From: SAR202 cluster bacterium
GTDB taxonomy: Bacteria; Chloroflexota; Dehalococcoidia; Lucifugimonadales; VGZR01
NCBI GenBank assembly: GCA_016872515.1
Contig: VGZR01000011.1
Span: 1 to 64,000 of the forward strand
Length of the DNA stretch: 64,000 nucleotides
Reading direction: 5' to 3'
In this document: piece by piece, positions 19,957 to 29,935 of the stretch
Numbering within the stretch: position 1 is the stretch's first letter
Layout: every line of letters starts with the position of its first letter
Notes under the pieces: model-generated
Seen by the model: only the letters and a program-made list of their open reading frames with translations
The model's database searches: none
What the model was told of the DNA's origin: nothing
Translations under genes and position numbers: made by a program

Positions 19957-21009
19957 ATGAGTCTGCGGACAACCCTACTCCTTATCGTTATCGGAGTCGC
20001 GGTAGGCGTCGTCGTCTGGGTCAACCCCTTCAAGAACGAAGAGAAGACCGAAGGCAAGGCCCCGTGGTTCTACCAGGTTACCGAGGATGACATCCAGGTA
20101 ATCGCGGTGAAGCACCGCGACCAGCAAGTCAAGTTCGTCCGCGACGCCGAGGGGTACTGGCAGTTCGAAAACCTGCCCGGCGTCTCTCCAACGCACCGGC
20201 GCTGGGGCGGCATGGTGCTCATGCTCACCGGCCCCCGGACCCGCCGCCTCCTTCAGGATGAGATCAAGACTCCGGCCCAGTACGGCCTGGACGACCCCGA
20301 AACCGTCGTCAAGGTCGTCCTGAAGGACACACGGGAAATAGACGTCATGCTCGGCAACAAGACCACCGACGGCGAGCACCACTACGGCCAGATCGAAGGC
20401 TTCGATGAACTTTTCCTGATCACATCCGGCTGGGGCAACGTCCTGACCAAAATGGCGACCGAGCCTCCGCTACCCGAGTGGTTCATCGGCCGTAACTCCG
20501 CCGATATCGCTGAGCTGAGCATCATCAGGAGCACGCATCACGGCGGCAACGACTCCTGGCTCCAGTTCAAAATCAGGGACGGCGAGTGGAAGATGCAGCG
20601 GTTCAGCTTGGACACCAAGTCCGTTAAGGTTGACCTCGACCGATGGACAGCCGAGGGGGTGCCGCTGCTCACCGGCCCCAAGAGCCAGACGGTCTTCAAG
20701 TCCCACGTGAAAGACTTCAGCCCCTACGGTATCTTCGAAAAGTCCTCCGGCATCCACATGCGGTGGGAAGGCATCTCGCAGCGCGGCACCAAGTACGACG
20801 AGGGCATCGTCTATCGCATCGGCGCCAAGACCGAGGACGGCAAGGGTTACTACGCCCGCACCGAAGAGGGCGAGATAGACCAGCCCGTCCTGCTGTTGGA
20901 CGCCGAATGGGTGGATGCGGTCTTCTCGCTGGACATGGACCCCCCGTACGGCGAGGCCCCCACGCGGTACACCCCGACGCCTGCGACCTCGACCGACAGC
21001 GGGCTCTAA
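19957..21009 (+). CDS. DUF4340-like membrane-anchored protein
   Basis: Follows the GldG-like gene; QYGLDDPETVVKVVLKDTREIDVMLGNKTTDGEHHYGQ. Confidence 0.75.
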   Translation: MSLRTTLLLIVIGVAVGVVVWVNPFKNEEKTEGKAPWFYQVTEDDIQVIAVKHRDQQVKFVRDAEGYWQFENLPGVSPTHRRWGGMVLMLTGPRTRRLLQDEIKTPAQYGLDDPETVVKVVLKDTREIDVMLGNKTTDGEHHYGQIEGFDELFLITSGWGNVLTKMATEPPLPEWFIGRNSADIAELSIIRSTHHGGNDSWLQFKIRDGEWKMQRFSLDTKSVKVDLDRWTAEGVPLLTGPKSQTVFKSHVKDFSPYGIFEKSSGIHMRWEGISQRGTKYDEGIVYRIGAKTEDGKGYYARTEEGEIDQPVLLLDAEWVDAVFSLDMDPPYGEAPTRYTPTPATSTDSGL

Positions 21010-21011
21010 CG

Positions 21012-22232
21012 ATGCGCGCCGAGATCGTGTCCATCGGGACCGAGCTTCTCATGGGCGAAATCGTGGACACGAACTCGGCCTACCTCGCCGCGGAACTGCC
21101 CAAGCTTGGCATCGCGCTTCGCTGGGTCTCCAAAGTTTCCGACGACCCTGAGATGATGGCCGAGGTCCTGGGCCGCGCTTGGGGCCGCTCCGACCTGACC
21201 CTCATGACCGGCGGCCTCGGCCCGACCTCCGACGACCTGACCCGCGAGACCATCGCCCGCATCCTGGGCGAGCAGATGACTGTGCAAGACGACCTGCTCC
21301 ACCACCTCAAAGCCCAGTTCGCCAGCTTCGGCATCTCGATGTCGGAGAACAACATCAAGCAGGCTACCCTCATCCCGTCGTCCAGGGCCGTCGCGAACCC
21401 CATCGGCACGGCGCCCGGCTGGTGGGTGGAAAAGGGCGGCCGCATCGCCGTGGCCATGCCCGGCCCGCCCCGCGAGCTGAAGCGCATGTGGGTCAACGAG
21501 GTGGCCCCCAAACTCAAGGAGAAAAGCCAGGGCGCCGCCATCGTAACCAAGACGTGGAAGACGTTCGGCATCTCGGAGGGCGGCCTCAACCAGATGCTGG
21601 CGCCGCTCTTCCACAGCACGAACCCGGTCATGGGCATCTACGCCCGCCCCGACGGCATCCATCTCCGCGCCATCGCCACCGCGCCCGATGCGGCCAAGGC
21701 CCGCGCCCTCATGGAGCCGATGGACGCCCAGGTCCGCCAGACGGCAGGCAACGCCATCTGGGGACTCGACGACGATACCCCCGAGTCGCTCGTGGCGGAA
21801 CGACTCGCCACGCGCGGGCTGACCATCGGCACGACGGAGTGCCACACCGGCGGACTGTTGGTCAACGCCTTGACCGCGCATCCCGCGATGGCTGACCGGC
21901 TGCGCGGCGGCATCGTCATCCCCAGCGCGACCCTGCTGGAGTCGCAGGGGGTGCCCGCCGGCGTCATCAGCCAGCACGGCCCAGCCAGCGCCCAGGTCGC
22001 CGAGGCGATGGCCCAGGCCGCGCGCGCCCGGCTCGGCGCCGGAGTCGGCCTCGCCATCTCCGGCATCCAGAGCGAGGGAGCGGGCGAAGACCCCGTCCAG
22101 ATCTGCCACGTTGGGTTCGACGTCGAGGGCAAGCGAAGCTCGCTACGGCTGCGCTACCCGAGCAGACTCATGATTATCAAAGAGCGCGTCGTCGTCCAGG
22201 CACTGCTGGAGCTGTTGCGCCTGCTAAAGTAG
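21012..22232 (+). CDS. cinA: CinA family protein (nicotinamide-nucleotide amidase type)
   Basis: MRAEIVSIGTELLMGEIVDTNSAYLAAEL; MTGGLGPTSDDLTRE; MPGPPRELKRMW. Confidence 0.92.
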   Translation: MRAEIVSIGTELLMGEIVDTNSAYLAAELPKLGIALRWVSKVSDDPEMMAEVLGRAWGRSDLTLMTGGLGPTSDDLTRETIARILGEQMTVQDDLLHHLKAQFASFGISMSENNIKQATLIPSSRAVANPIGTAPGWWVEKGGRIAVAMPGPPRELKRMWVNEVAPKLKEKSQGAAIVTKTWKTFGISEGGLNQMLAPLFHSTNPVMGIYARPDGIHLRAIATAPDAAKARALMEPMDAQVRQTAGNAIWGLDDDTPESLVAERLATRGLTIGTTECHTGGLLVNALTAHPAMADRLRGGIVIPSATLLESQGVPAGVISQHGPASAQVAEAMAQAARARLGAGVGLAISGIQSEGAGEDPVQICHVGFDVEGKRSSLRLRYPSRLMIIKERVVVQALLELLRLLK

Positions 22233-22259
22233 ACTCGGCCCAAAGGGGCGGGGCGGGCG

Positions 22260-25200
22260 TCACATCGTCAGCTTCTTGTACAGGTACAGGAGCCGTTGCG
22301 GCAGCGTATAGATGTCGTCCAGGACCTCGTAGCTCATGTCCTGGCACATCGTCTTCAGGTAGTCGTGCCCGTTCTTGTCCACGGTCAAGCAGAAGGCGTT
22401 GATCTCCTTCCGCTTGGCTTCCTCCAGCGCCATGCGCGTGTCGTGAACCGCGTACTCTTTCTCCACACCTTCGCGGCTGTAGCCACGGTCCTGCGGTCTG
22501 CCGTCGCTGATAAGGAAAAGCAGCTTCGTCCGCGCGTCCTGCGCCTCAAGCTTCGTCGTGGCGTGGCGGATGGCCGGCCCCATGCGCGTCGCGTGCAACG
22601 GCGAGATGCGGTCTATCCGATTCTTCACCCGATCCGAGAAACGCTCGGCGATGTCCTTGATGGTGTAGAACTCCACGTTCTCCCGGCCGTAGCCTGAGAA
22701 GCCGTAGATGCCATAGACGTCGCCGATGGCCTCCAGCGCGTTGATGAGGAGGACGAGCGCCTCCTTCTCCAGGTCAATGATGCGCTTATAGGAGCGCCGC
22801 GTCCCCTCGCCGCGCCGGGCGCGCAGCCACAGCATGTACTCCACCGGGTCGTCCGGCGCATCCCAGTCGTCCGCCGCGCGCCGCGTCTCGTCTATCGCTT
22901 CCGCCGTCGAGGCGCTGGTGTCCAAGAGAAACACCACCGACACGTCTCGCTGCACCTTGTTGCGCCGCCAGTACAGCTTCTCGCTGGGGCTGGCGCCCGT
23001 GCGGATGTCCACGAACGCCTCGATGACCTCGTCTATGTCAATGTCTTCGCCGTCCTGGAGCCGCATCACCTTGCGGAACATCTCAGGGATCATCATCTCG
23101 AACTGCCGCCGGATCTGCATGACCAGGGGGCCGTAGTGGTGGAGCGTCGCGCCGTAGTAGGCGGGGTCGCCCTCGGCCATCGTCTTCTGCCGGACGATGC
23201 ACCAGCGCGGCTTGTAGTCGTCGGCGCGGAAGTCCCACTCGTCATAGACGAAGGTCTGTGGCTCCGATGGATCCAGCGGCCCGCCCGCCTCGTCCACGTG
23301 GACGAACGGCCCCTGCCCGTGCTCCGGCGATTGCGGCTCCTTGATGCCGGCCTCCTTGAGCATGTTCATCGCAACCTGGCCGGCAATCTTTTGCGCTTCG
23401 CCCTGGCCTTCAGACATGTCCACTTCAGCGCTCTGCTGGAGCATCTCCTGGACCATCTCTTGGGTGATCTGCTCCTCCGCCCCCTGCTCCTGCCCCTCCT
23501 GGCTCTGACGACGAAGCATCTCGAGGAGTTGCGCGAGTTCCGGCTTGAAGTCGCCGCGGTAGTCCACGTCCTCCGACGACTCGTACTCCTCCTCGCCCTC
23601 TGGCCGAGAGGCCATGTCCTCGCCCTCAGCCACCTGCTGGAGCAGTTCCTCCATCTCCTCCGGGTCGGCGTACCCCTGGTTCCCCTCCGAGTCCATCTCC
23701 ATCTCTTCCCAGTCCTCGGGAGGCACCTCTTCGTTGGCGATGGGCGAGATGATGGCGTAGATGCGGAGCACGGCCTCCGCCGTGTCCTCCACCTCCGCGC
23801 CGTATGCGAACACGCGCCGGGCGATGCGGGCGATCTTGCGCGCCTTGTCGGCGTGCTCCGCCGGCACCAAAACGGTCTTGAACTGCTGGAGGCTCAGCCT
23901 GACCAACAGCTCGATCATCGCTTCCCGCGCCGGCAGCGTCCGGACGTCCGGCCTGGACTCCAGAGCGTCGCTCTGCACTCGCTTGTAGGGCGTCTTGATG
24001 CCGAGATATTCCGCCCTCACCTGCGCGTCCAAGCGGCCGTCCTCTATCACCGTGAAGACATCCAGCGCCAGCTTGCGGTCGCTGAAGAGGTTGAAGAACC
24101 GCTGCATGTCGGTCACCCACGCCGATGATACCGCAGCCTCTTCGCCGCCGCTCGCAGCGCGCGCCTTCTCGATCTCGGCGGTGCGTAGCTCCTCGAGCCG
24201 GTGGCGCAGATCCTTGAACAGCCCAGGAGGCGCCTCGAACTCGAAGCGGAAGCTCCCGAACTCGATGTGGCCCACCTGGTGCGTGGACACCACCTTGAAC
24301 CACTGGAAGTTCTCGTCCTTCGTCCTATACCGGTCAACCACCGGCGGCAGATACACCGAAGACCCCTCCGTCGAGGCCACTTCGGTGGACACCCAGCCGA
24401 TGTTCTTTTCCACCAGCTCGGACGTGACCGCTAGCTTCACCGACGAACCCGCCAGGGCCCGGCAGTACATCTCGATCACATCCTTGATGCGCGCGAACTC
24501 AACGCCGGAGGACAGGCTCTCCAGCACCTCCTCGGCGTACGCGGACTCGAGCTTGAAGTACGCCAGCCCGCCGTCCTTGTTCTGCTTCAGGATGCGCATC
24601 CCCTCCTGGCACCACTGCTCCATCTGCGTGAGGGAGATGCGGTTTAAGATGTCGGGGCCGCACTTGATGAGTTCCGGCACCGCCACCGGCGATGCCTCCA
24701 GCAGTTCCGCGGCGATGCCCAGCAGCCGGTCGTGGTTCCCAGGCTCCACCTCGGACAGGGCCTGCGACATCTCCAGCATCGTGTTCGGGATGTTCACGAC
24801 GCCGCTGCTCAGCAGCCGCTCCGACAGCTTGAGGAACCGCATCCGCTGCGACTCCTCGATGCGCGGCAGGGCCTTGTGGCTCGCCTCGAAGAAGGTCTTC
24901 ACCTGCCTCCAGCCCGAGTCCACCATCGTTATGGAGAGCGAGAGGAACGCTTCCTTGTCCTGTCCCACCAGCGGGAATAGCCTCTGCCCAAGCACGAGAC
25001 ACTCCGCCGACAGGTCGTAGGAGTGGTGTGAGAGCAGGTCGAGGAACGCCGCGAACCGCTCCAGCTCGGGGAAGGTCAGGCTCTCCAGCAGCTCAGGCGT
25101 GGACTCGAAGAACTTGGAGGATAAGGTGCTGGACTTCCACGTGCCCTTGTAGAGGCTCCGGCCGAGGTTGGCCCAGGCTTCGATGTGCCGCGACCGCAGC

Positions 25201-25529
25201 TTCCCCATCGCGCCCGGGCTGGCGCCGAAGTACGCGACGGCCAGCGCCGGCGACTCGCCGCCCAAGCCGCTGCCGCACTCCGCCCACTTCATGAAGTAGT
25301 TGAATGGCATCGTTTCGGCGACCAGCGGGCTGACCTTGTAGAAGAGGGCCGCGGCCTCCCAGGAGTGGGCCGTCTGCCGCGCGATGACCACGCCTGTGTC
25401 CGCCCAGCGGGCCATCTGCTCCTCGTCGAGCCTCACGGACATGGCCTGCCAGGCCTTCTCGAACTCCTGCGTGGCCGCCTCCGGCCACTCCTCCAACTCG
25501 CCCTTCACCCGGGCGAAGGTGCCGGTCAT
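22260..25529 (-). CDS. VWA-domain protein, NorD/CbbO-like
   Basis: VSVVFLLDTSASTAEAIDETRR, ISDGRPQDRGYSREG; 1089 aa; linked to a MoxR-type ATPase. Confidence 0.85.
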   Translation of the reverse strand: MTGTFARVKGELEEWPEAATQEFEKAWQAMSVRLDEEQMARWADTGVVIARQTAHSWEAAALFYKVSPLVAETMPFNYFMKWAECGSGLGGESPALAVAYFGASPGAMGKLRSRHIEAWANLGRSLYKGTWKSSTLSSKFFESTPELLESLTFPELERFAAFLDLLSHHSYDLSAECLVLGQRLFPLVGQDKEAFLSLSITMVDSGWRQVKTFFEASHKALPRIEESQRMRFLKLSERLLSSGVVNIPNTMLEMSQALSEVEPGNHDRLLGIAAELLEASPVAVPELIKCGPDILNRISLTQMEQWCQEGMRILKQNKDGGLAYFKLESAYAEEVLESLSSGVEFARIKDVIEMYCRALAGSSVKLAVTSELVEKNIGWVSTEVASTEGSSVYLPPVVDRYRTKDENFQWFKVVSTHQVGHIEFGSFRFEFEAPPGLFKDLRHRLEELRTAEIEKARAASGGEEAAVSSAWVTDMQRFFNLFSDRKLALDVFTVIEDGRLDAQVRAEYLGIKTPYKRVQSDALESRPDVRTLPAREAMIELLVRLSLQQFKTVLVPAEHADKARKIARIARRVFAYGAEVEDTAEAVLRIYAIISPIANEEVPPEDWEEMEMDSEGNQGYADPEEMEELLQQVAEGEDMASRPEGEEEYESSEDVDYRGDFKPELAQLLEMLRRQSQEGQEQGAEEQITQEMVQEMLQQSAEVDMSEGQGEAQKIAGQVAMNMLKEAGIKEPQSPEHGQGPFVHVDEAGGPLDPSEPQTFVYDEWDFRADDYKPRWCIVRQKTMAEGDPAYYGATLHHYGPLVMQIRRQFEMMIPEMFRKVMRLQDGEDIDIDEVIEAFVDIRTGASPSEKLYWRRNKVQRDVSVVFLLDTSASTAEAIDETRRAADDWDAPDDPVEYMLWLRARRGEGTRRSYKRIIDLEKEALVLLINALEAIGDVYGIYGFSGYGRENVEFYTIKDIAERFSDRVKNRIDRISPLHATRMGPAIRHATTKLEAQDARTKLLFLISDGRPQDRGYSREGVEKEYAVHDTRMALEEAKRKEINAFCLTVDKNGHDYLKTMCQDMSYEVLDDIYTLPQRLLYLYKKLTM

Positions 25530-26233
25530 CTCCGCCTCCAGGGCCCATGTCCATCGGACGCCTGCGCCATCAGGTCCACGAACCGCTCCAGTATCCGGGC
25601 CGTGGCTCCAAAGATAAGTTGCCGGTTGTATGAAAAGCAGGGGAACACCGTAGGCATCCCGTCCAGCACCCGCACGTCATCCCGTTGATTGACCTCGTCC
25701 GTCAGCGCCGCCAGCGGCACTTCCACGAGCTCCGACACCTCGCCGTTGGTCCGGAACGGGTACGGGTACTCGATGAAGCCCACATAGGGGCTGATGAGAA
25801 ATCTCGTCGATGTCCGCAGGTCGTCCAGCGCACCCAGCACCTCCACGTCCTCCCTTCGCACCCCGATCTCCTCATGTACCTCGCGGAGAGCCGTGTCCAG
25901 CATCGTGCCGTCGGTTTCGTCCGCCGTACCACCGGGGAAGGAGATCTCCCCTTTGTGCTGCACCACGGTCTGGCTCCGCCTGCTCAGCAGCACCCACTCC
26001 TGTCCATCCTTGACATACAGGAGGAGCATGACGCCGGCCAACGTCAGTGAGGGGTCAGAGATGGTCGTCTTGGGGTTCGCAGCGAGGGCCTGCCGTACCG
26101 ATTCGACTATCTGGGGCCGCATGGAGCGATGGGAACCTCTGATGACCTGAGGTGCACTGCACGGTGAAAGGACTCCGACGCTACTCGAAGATGGAATTGA
26201 TGACCTCCTCGATGCTGCGCTGGACCGACGCAT
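25526..26233 (-). CDS. NUDIX hydrolase, CoA pyrophosphatase-like
   Basis: [35 protein letters not shown]. Confidence 0.85.
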   Translation of the reverse strand: MRRSSAASRRSSIPSSSSVGVLSPCSAPQVIRGSHRSMRPQIVESVRQALAANPKTTISDPSLTLAGVMLLLYVKDGQEWVLLSRRSQTVVQHKGEISFPGGTADETDGTMLDTALREVHEEIGVRREDVEVLGALDDLRTSTRFLISPYVGFIEYPYPFRTNGEVSELVEVPLAALTDEVNQRDDVRVLDGMPTVFPCFSYNRQLIFGATARILERFVDLMAQASDGHGPWRRR

Positions 26234-27086
26234 CGTCGGTGACGGCCCAGTTGACCGCGACCTGGCACGCCCTTCGCGGCTTGATGCCCGCCTGGATCAT
26301 CTTCCCGGCATAGATGAGCAACCGCGTGCTGGCGCCCTCGCCGAGGCCGTGCTCGCGCAGGTTCCGCACCTTCTCGCCGAGCTTGGCGAGCTGCAGCGCC
26401 ATCGGCGCGTCCACGCCCGACTCGTGCTCGACGATCTTCGCCTCGATGTCCCGCGGGGGCGGATTGAACTCGATGGCGACGAACCGCTGTCGCGTGCTGT
26501 GCTTCAAGTCCTTCAGCGCGCTCTGGTAGCCGGGGTTGTAGGATAGCACCAGCAGGAACCCGTCGGCGGCCTCGATGAGCTCGCCCCGCTTCTCCACCGG
26601 CAGCAGCCGCCGGTGGTCGGTCAGCGGGTGGATGAGCACCGTCGTGTCCTTCCTCGCCTCGACGATCTCGTCCAGGTAACAGATGCCCCCGGCCTTCACC
26701 GCGCGGGTCAGCGGCCCGTCGATCCAGACCGTGCTGTCGCCCTCCAACAGATAGCGCCCCACCAGGTCGCTGGCCGTCAGGTCTTCGTGGCACGCGATGG
26801 TCACCAGCGGCAGTTCGCGCCCGTTCTGTGACCCATCGCCGTCGTCGGACTTTCCCTTCTTGGGCTTGACCTTCGTCAGGGGCTTGCCGAGCCGCCACGA
26901 CATGTACTCCACGAACCGCGTCTTGCCGCAGCCCGTCGGCCCCTTGAAGAGGACGGGGATCCTCTGTCCGTACGCAGCCTCGAACAGCTCAATCTCGTCC
27001 CCTACAGGCAGATAGAACGGCTCCTGCGTTGGGTGGTATTCCTCGATGATGTAGCTCTTGTAGAGTGTTTTTGTGGACGAAGTCAT
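26181..27086 (-). CDS. MoxR-family AAA ATPase, CbbQ/NirQ/NorQ-like
   Basis: [67 protein letters not shown]. Confidence 0.92.
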   Translation of the reverse strand: MTSSTKTLYKSYIIEEYHPTQEPFYLPVGDEIELFEAAYGQRIPVLFKGPTGCGKTRFVEYMSWRLGKPLTKVKPKKGKSDDGDGSQNGRELPLVTIACHEDLTASDLVGRYLLEGDSTVWIDGPLTRAVKAGGICYLDEIVEARKDTTVLIHPLTDHRRLLPVEKRGELIEAADGFLLVLSYNPGYQSALKDLKHSTRQRFVAIEFNPPPRDIEAKIVEHESGVDAPMALQLAKLGEKVRNLREHGLGEGASTRLLIYAGKMIQAGIKPRRACQVAVNWAVTDDASVQRSIEEVINSIFE

Positions 27087-27733
27087 TTCCGCTCTCTGGT
27101 CTCCTGACGTTTGATTACCCTGCTATCCCATAGCTCCCTGACGAGCCGTTCCAGCGCGTCGAGGGAGCCGCTGTTGTCTATCACTACATCCGCGTGCTTG
27201 ATGCGCTCCTCCTGGGTTGGCTGAGCCTGCATCCGGGATTGGATGGCCCGCTCGTCGAGGTTCGGCCGTTGCTTGAGCCTCTCTAGCACCGCTTCGGCGG
27301 GGGCGGTCACCACCCAGACCTCGTCCGCCAGTTCGTCCCATCCTGCCTCGATGAGCACCGCGGCATCCACCACCGCCACCTGCGACCCCCGCTCTTTGAA
27401 CTGCGCCAACCTATCCTTCATCATATTGTACATACGCGGGCGCAGGATTGCGTTGAGCCGTTTCAAGGCCTCCGGCTCCCCGAACACCAAGGCCCCCAGC
27501 TTCTTGCGGTCCACCGCGCCGTCGGGGCCGAGGATACCCTTCCCGAAGGCCCTGACCACCTCCCGCAATCCCTCGGTGCCGGGGAGGTACGCCTCATGCC
27601 CAACCTCGTCGGCGTCAATCACCGCCGCACCCAACCGGCGCAGCATCTTCGCCACCACAGACTTGCCGGTGCCGATGCCGCCCGTCAGGCCGATGACGAA
27701 CATGCGCCTTCCGCGTCCCAAGGCCCCTAACAC
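27083..27733 (-). CDS. coaE: Dephospho-CoA kinase
   Basis: [38 protein letters not shown]. Confidence 0.92.
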   Translation of the reverse strand: MLGALGRGRRMFVIGLTGGIGTGKSVVAKMLRRLGAAVIDADEVGHEAYLPGTEGLREVVRAFGKGILGPDGAVDRKKLGALVFGEPEALKRLNAILRPRMYNMMKDRLAQFKERGSQVAVVDAAVLIEAGWDELADEVWVVTAPAEAVLERLKQRPNLDERAIQSRMQAQPTQEERIKHADVVIDNSGSLDALERLVRELWDSRVIKRQETRERK

Positions 27734-27832
27734 GGTGCGCGCATTCTAGCACAAGCTGGCTTTGCCTAGCACTCCATAGGGTATAATGGCCGGACTGACG
27801 AAATCCGGCAAGCAATACCTAGAGGTGTCCAT

Positions 27833-28168
27833 ATGGCCGACCTGACCAGACGCGAGAAGGTGTACGAGAGCGTCGTCCACGCCAGGATAGATGCCTGTTA
27901 CCTCCGGCCGCGCGAGTTCGCCCGCTCCCACGGCTACCGCCTCGATTTCGAGGACACCACCCTGTTCCAGGTGTTCATCGGCGACCCGGTCTGGTCACTC
28001 GTCGCCGCCATCTCCGACCAGGATGGCACTGCCGCCCTCGTCAACCAGGCCAGGCAGGCTGCGCCCGACTACGTCGAGGCCGTCTGGCTTGGCATCCTCG
28101 GCAGGTTCCGCTCCCTCAACCTGGTCGCCACCCACCGCATCGCCTCCAGCCAGTCCCAGCCCATCTAG
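27833..28168 (+). CDS. Hypothetical protein
   Basis: Open frame between divergent coaE and selA; no family recognised. Confidence 0.5.
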   Translation: MADLTRREKVYESVVHARIDACYLRPREFARSHGYRLDFEDTTLFQVFIGDPVWSLVAAISDQDGTAALVNQARQAAPDYVEAVWLGILGRFRSLNLVATHRIASSQSQPI

Positions 28169-28176
28169 GACGTCCC

Positions 28177-29541
28177 ATGGCAACCCAGCTCAGGTCGCTC
28201 CCCAGCGTGGACAAGGTCCTCGCTGACGGCCGCGTCCAGCGCCTCGTCGAGACCTACTCCCGCGGTGCGGTCGTTGACCTCGTGCGCGAGCAACTCGCGG
28301 AGGCGCGCCAGGCTGCGCAGCGCGGCGAACCGGCCGCCACTCTCGATGCCGTCGTCGAAGGCGTCGCAAAGGCCGCCGGGTCGCGCTGGGAGCACTGGCC
28401 GCTCCCCGTCATCAACGCCACCGGCGTCATCCTCCACACCAACCTGGGCCGCGCTCCTCTGAGCGACGACGCCCGCGCCGCCGTCCAGCGGGTCGCCGCC
28501 TCCTACTCCAACCTCGAGTTCGACCTCGACACCGGGCATCGCGGCTCCCGTCAGGGGCGCCTGTCCCAACTCCTGGCCCAGCTCACGGGCGCGGAAGCAG
28601 CCCTCGCCGTCAACAACAACGCCTCAGCCGTCATGCTCGGCCTCGCCGCCGTCGCGGCGGGGAAGCAGGTCATCGTCTCCCGCGGCGAGGCCGTCGAAAT
28701 CGGCGGCGGCTTCCGCATCCCCGATGTGCTCCGCCAGAGCGGCGCCGAACTGGTCGAGGTCGGCACCACAAACCGCACCTACGCCCAGGACTACGAGAAC
28801 GCCGTCACTGAGCGCACCGGCGCCATCCTCGCCGTCCATGCCAGCAACTTCCGCGTCGTGGGTTTCACCCATGCGCCAACCATCCCCGACCTGGTCGAGC
28901 TTGGCCGCAAACACGGCATCCCCGTCCTCCACGACCTCGGCAGCGGCTGCCTCCTGGACACCTCTCAGTTCGGCCTGGCGAAGGAGCCCATGCCCCAGGA
29001 CAGCATCGCATCTGGCGTGGGACTCGCCTTCTTCTCCGGCGACAAGATGCTGGGCGGTCCCCAAGCGGGCATCGTCGCCGGCACCAAGGAGCTGGTTGGC
29101 AAGCTGTCGCGGCATCCACTGGCGCGCGCGGTTCGCATGGACAAGCTCAGCATGGCCGCGCTGGTGGCCACGCTGCTCCACTACGTGGGCAGCGAGGCCA
29201 CCGATAAGATACCCATCTGGCGCATGATTGCAATGCCTCTGGAAGACCTCGACCTGCGCGCCCAGCGGTGGCGCGCGTCTCTCGGCGGAGGCGCGTCCGT
29301 CGTGGACGGCGCATCCACCGTCGGCGGCGGCAGCCTCCCCGGCGAAACGCTCTCCTCGCGCCTCCTGTGTCTACAGCCTTCCGGCGCCGGCGGCGTCGAA
29401 GCCCTCGCCGCCCGCCTTCGCCGCGCGAGCCAGCCCGTCATCGGCCGCATCGAAGACGGCCGCCTTCTCCTCGACCCCCGCACCGTCCTCCCCGAACAAG
29501 GGGACGCCCTGGTCCGCGCCCTCAAGGAAGCCCTGAGATGA
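28177..29541 (+). CDS. selA: L-seryl-tRNA(Sec) selenium transferase
   Basis: PVINATGVILHTNLGRAPLS; NLEFDLDTGHRGSRQGRL; FFSGDKMLGGPQAGIVAG; IGRIEDGRLLLDPRTV. Confidence 0.95.
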   Translation: MATQLRSLPSVDKVLADGRVQRLVETYSRGAVVDLVREQLAEARQAAQRGEPAATLDAVVEGVAKAAGSRWEHWPLPVINATGVILHTNLGRAPLSDDARAAVQRVAASYSNLEFDLDTGHRGSRQGRLSQLLAQLTGAEAALAVNNNASAVMLGLAAVAAGKQVIVSRGEAVEIGGGFRIPDVLRQSGAELVEVGTTNRTYAQDYENAVTERTGAILAVHASNFRVVGFTHAPTIPDLVELGRKHGIPVLHDLGSGCLLDTSQFGLAKEPMPQDSIASGVGLAFFSGDKMLGGPQAGIVAGTKELVGKLSRHPLARAVRMDKLSMAALVATLLHYVGSEATDKIPIWRMIAMPLEDLDLRAQRWRASLGGGASVVDGASTVGGGSLPGETLSSRLLCLQPSGAGGVEALAARLRRASQPVIGRIEDGRLLLDPRTVLPEQGDALVRALKEALR

Positions 29542-29544
29542 GCG

Positions 29545-29898
29545 CTACCGTCGCGCGTTCATAAGGGCGCCCCAGGCGGCGACGAAGAAGGGGACCACAT
29601 AGCTGAGGGGTATCTTCCAGGCGAGGGTGGACGGCCTGGAACCGGAGACGAGGGTATCTCCCTGATTGATGGCGGTGACGATGGTGCCCACGACAACCGC
29701 AGCGAGGATGGACCGCCTGAGCATCGGCCCGTGCCGGACCGCGCACCGCCAGCACTTGACCGTCGTGCCCTCCGGCCCCTTCATCTCGAACGTCGCCCTG
29801 GAATCGAGCGCCCGTCCGCACCGTGTGCAGCTACCGCGCTCCTTCTCTTGTTCCAACACCCACCCCCAATCGCTCGGCCGGCAAGACCGCAGGTTCAC
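29545..29898 (-). CDS. Hypothetical membrane protein with CxxC..CxxC-type cysteines
   Basis: SCTRCGRALDSRATF...VKCWRCAVRHG followed by two hydrophobic segments. Confidence 0.5.
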   Translation of the reverse strand: MNLRSCRPSDWGWVLEQEKERGSCTRCGRALDSRATFEMKGPEGTTVKCWRCAVRHGPMLRRSILAAVVVGTIVTAINQGDTLVSGSRPSTLAWKIPLSYVVPFFVAAWGALMNARR

Positions 29899-29935
29899 TG
29901 GATGGTAGGATTGGCGCTATGAGTAGTCAAGGCTG

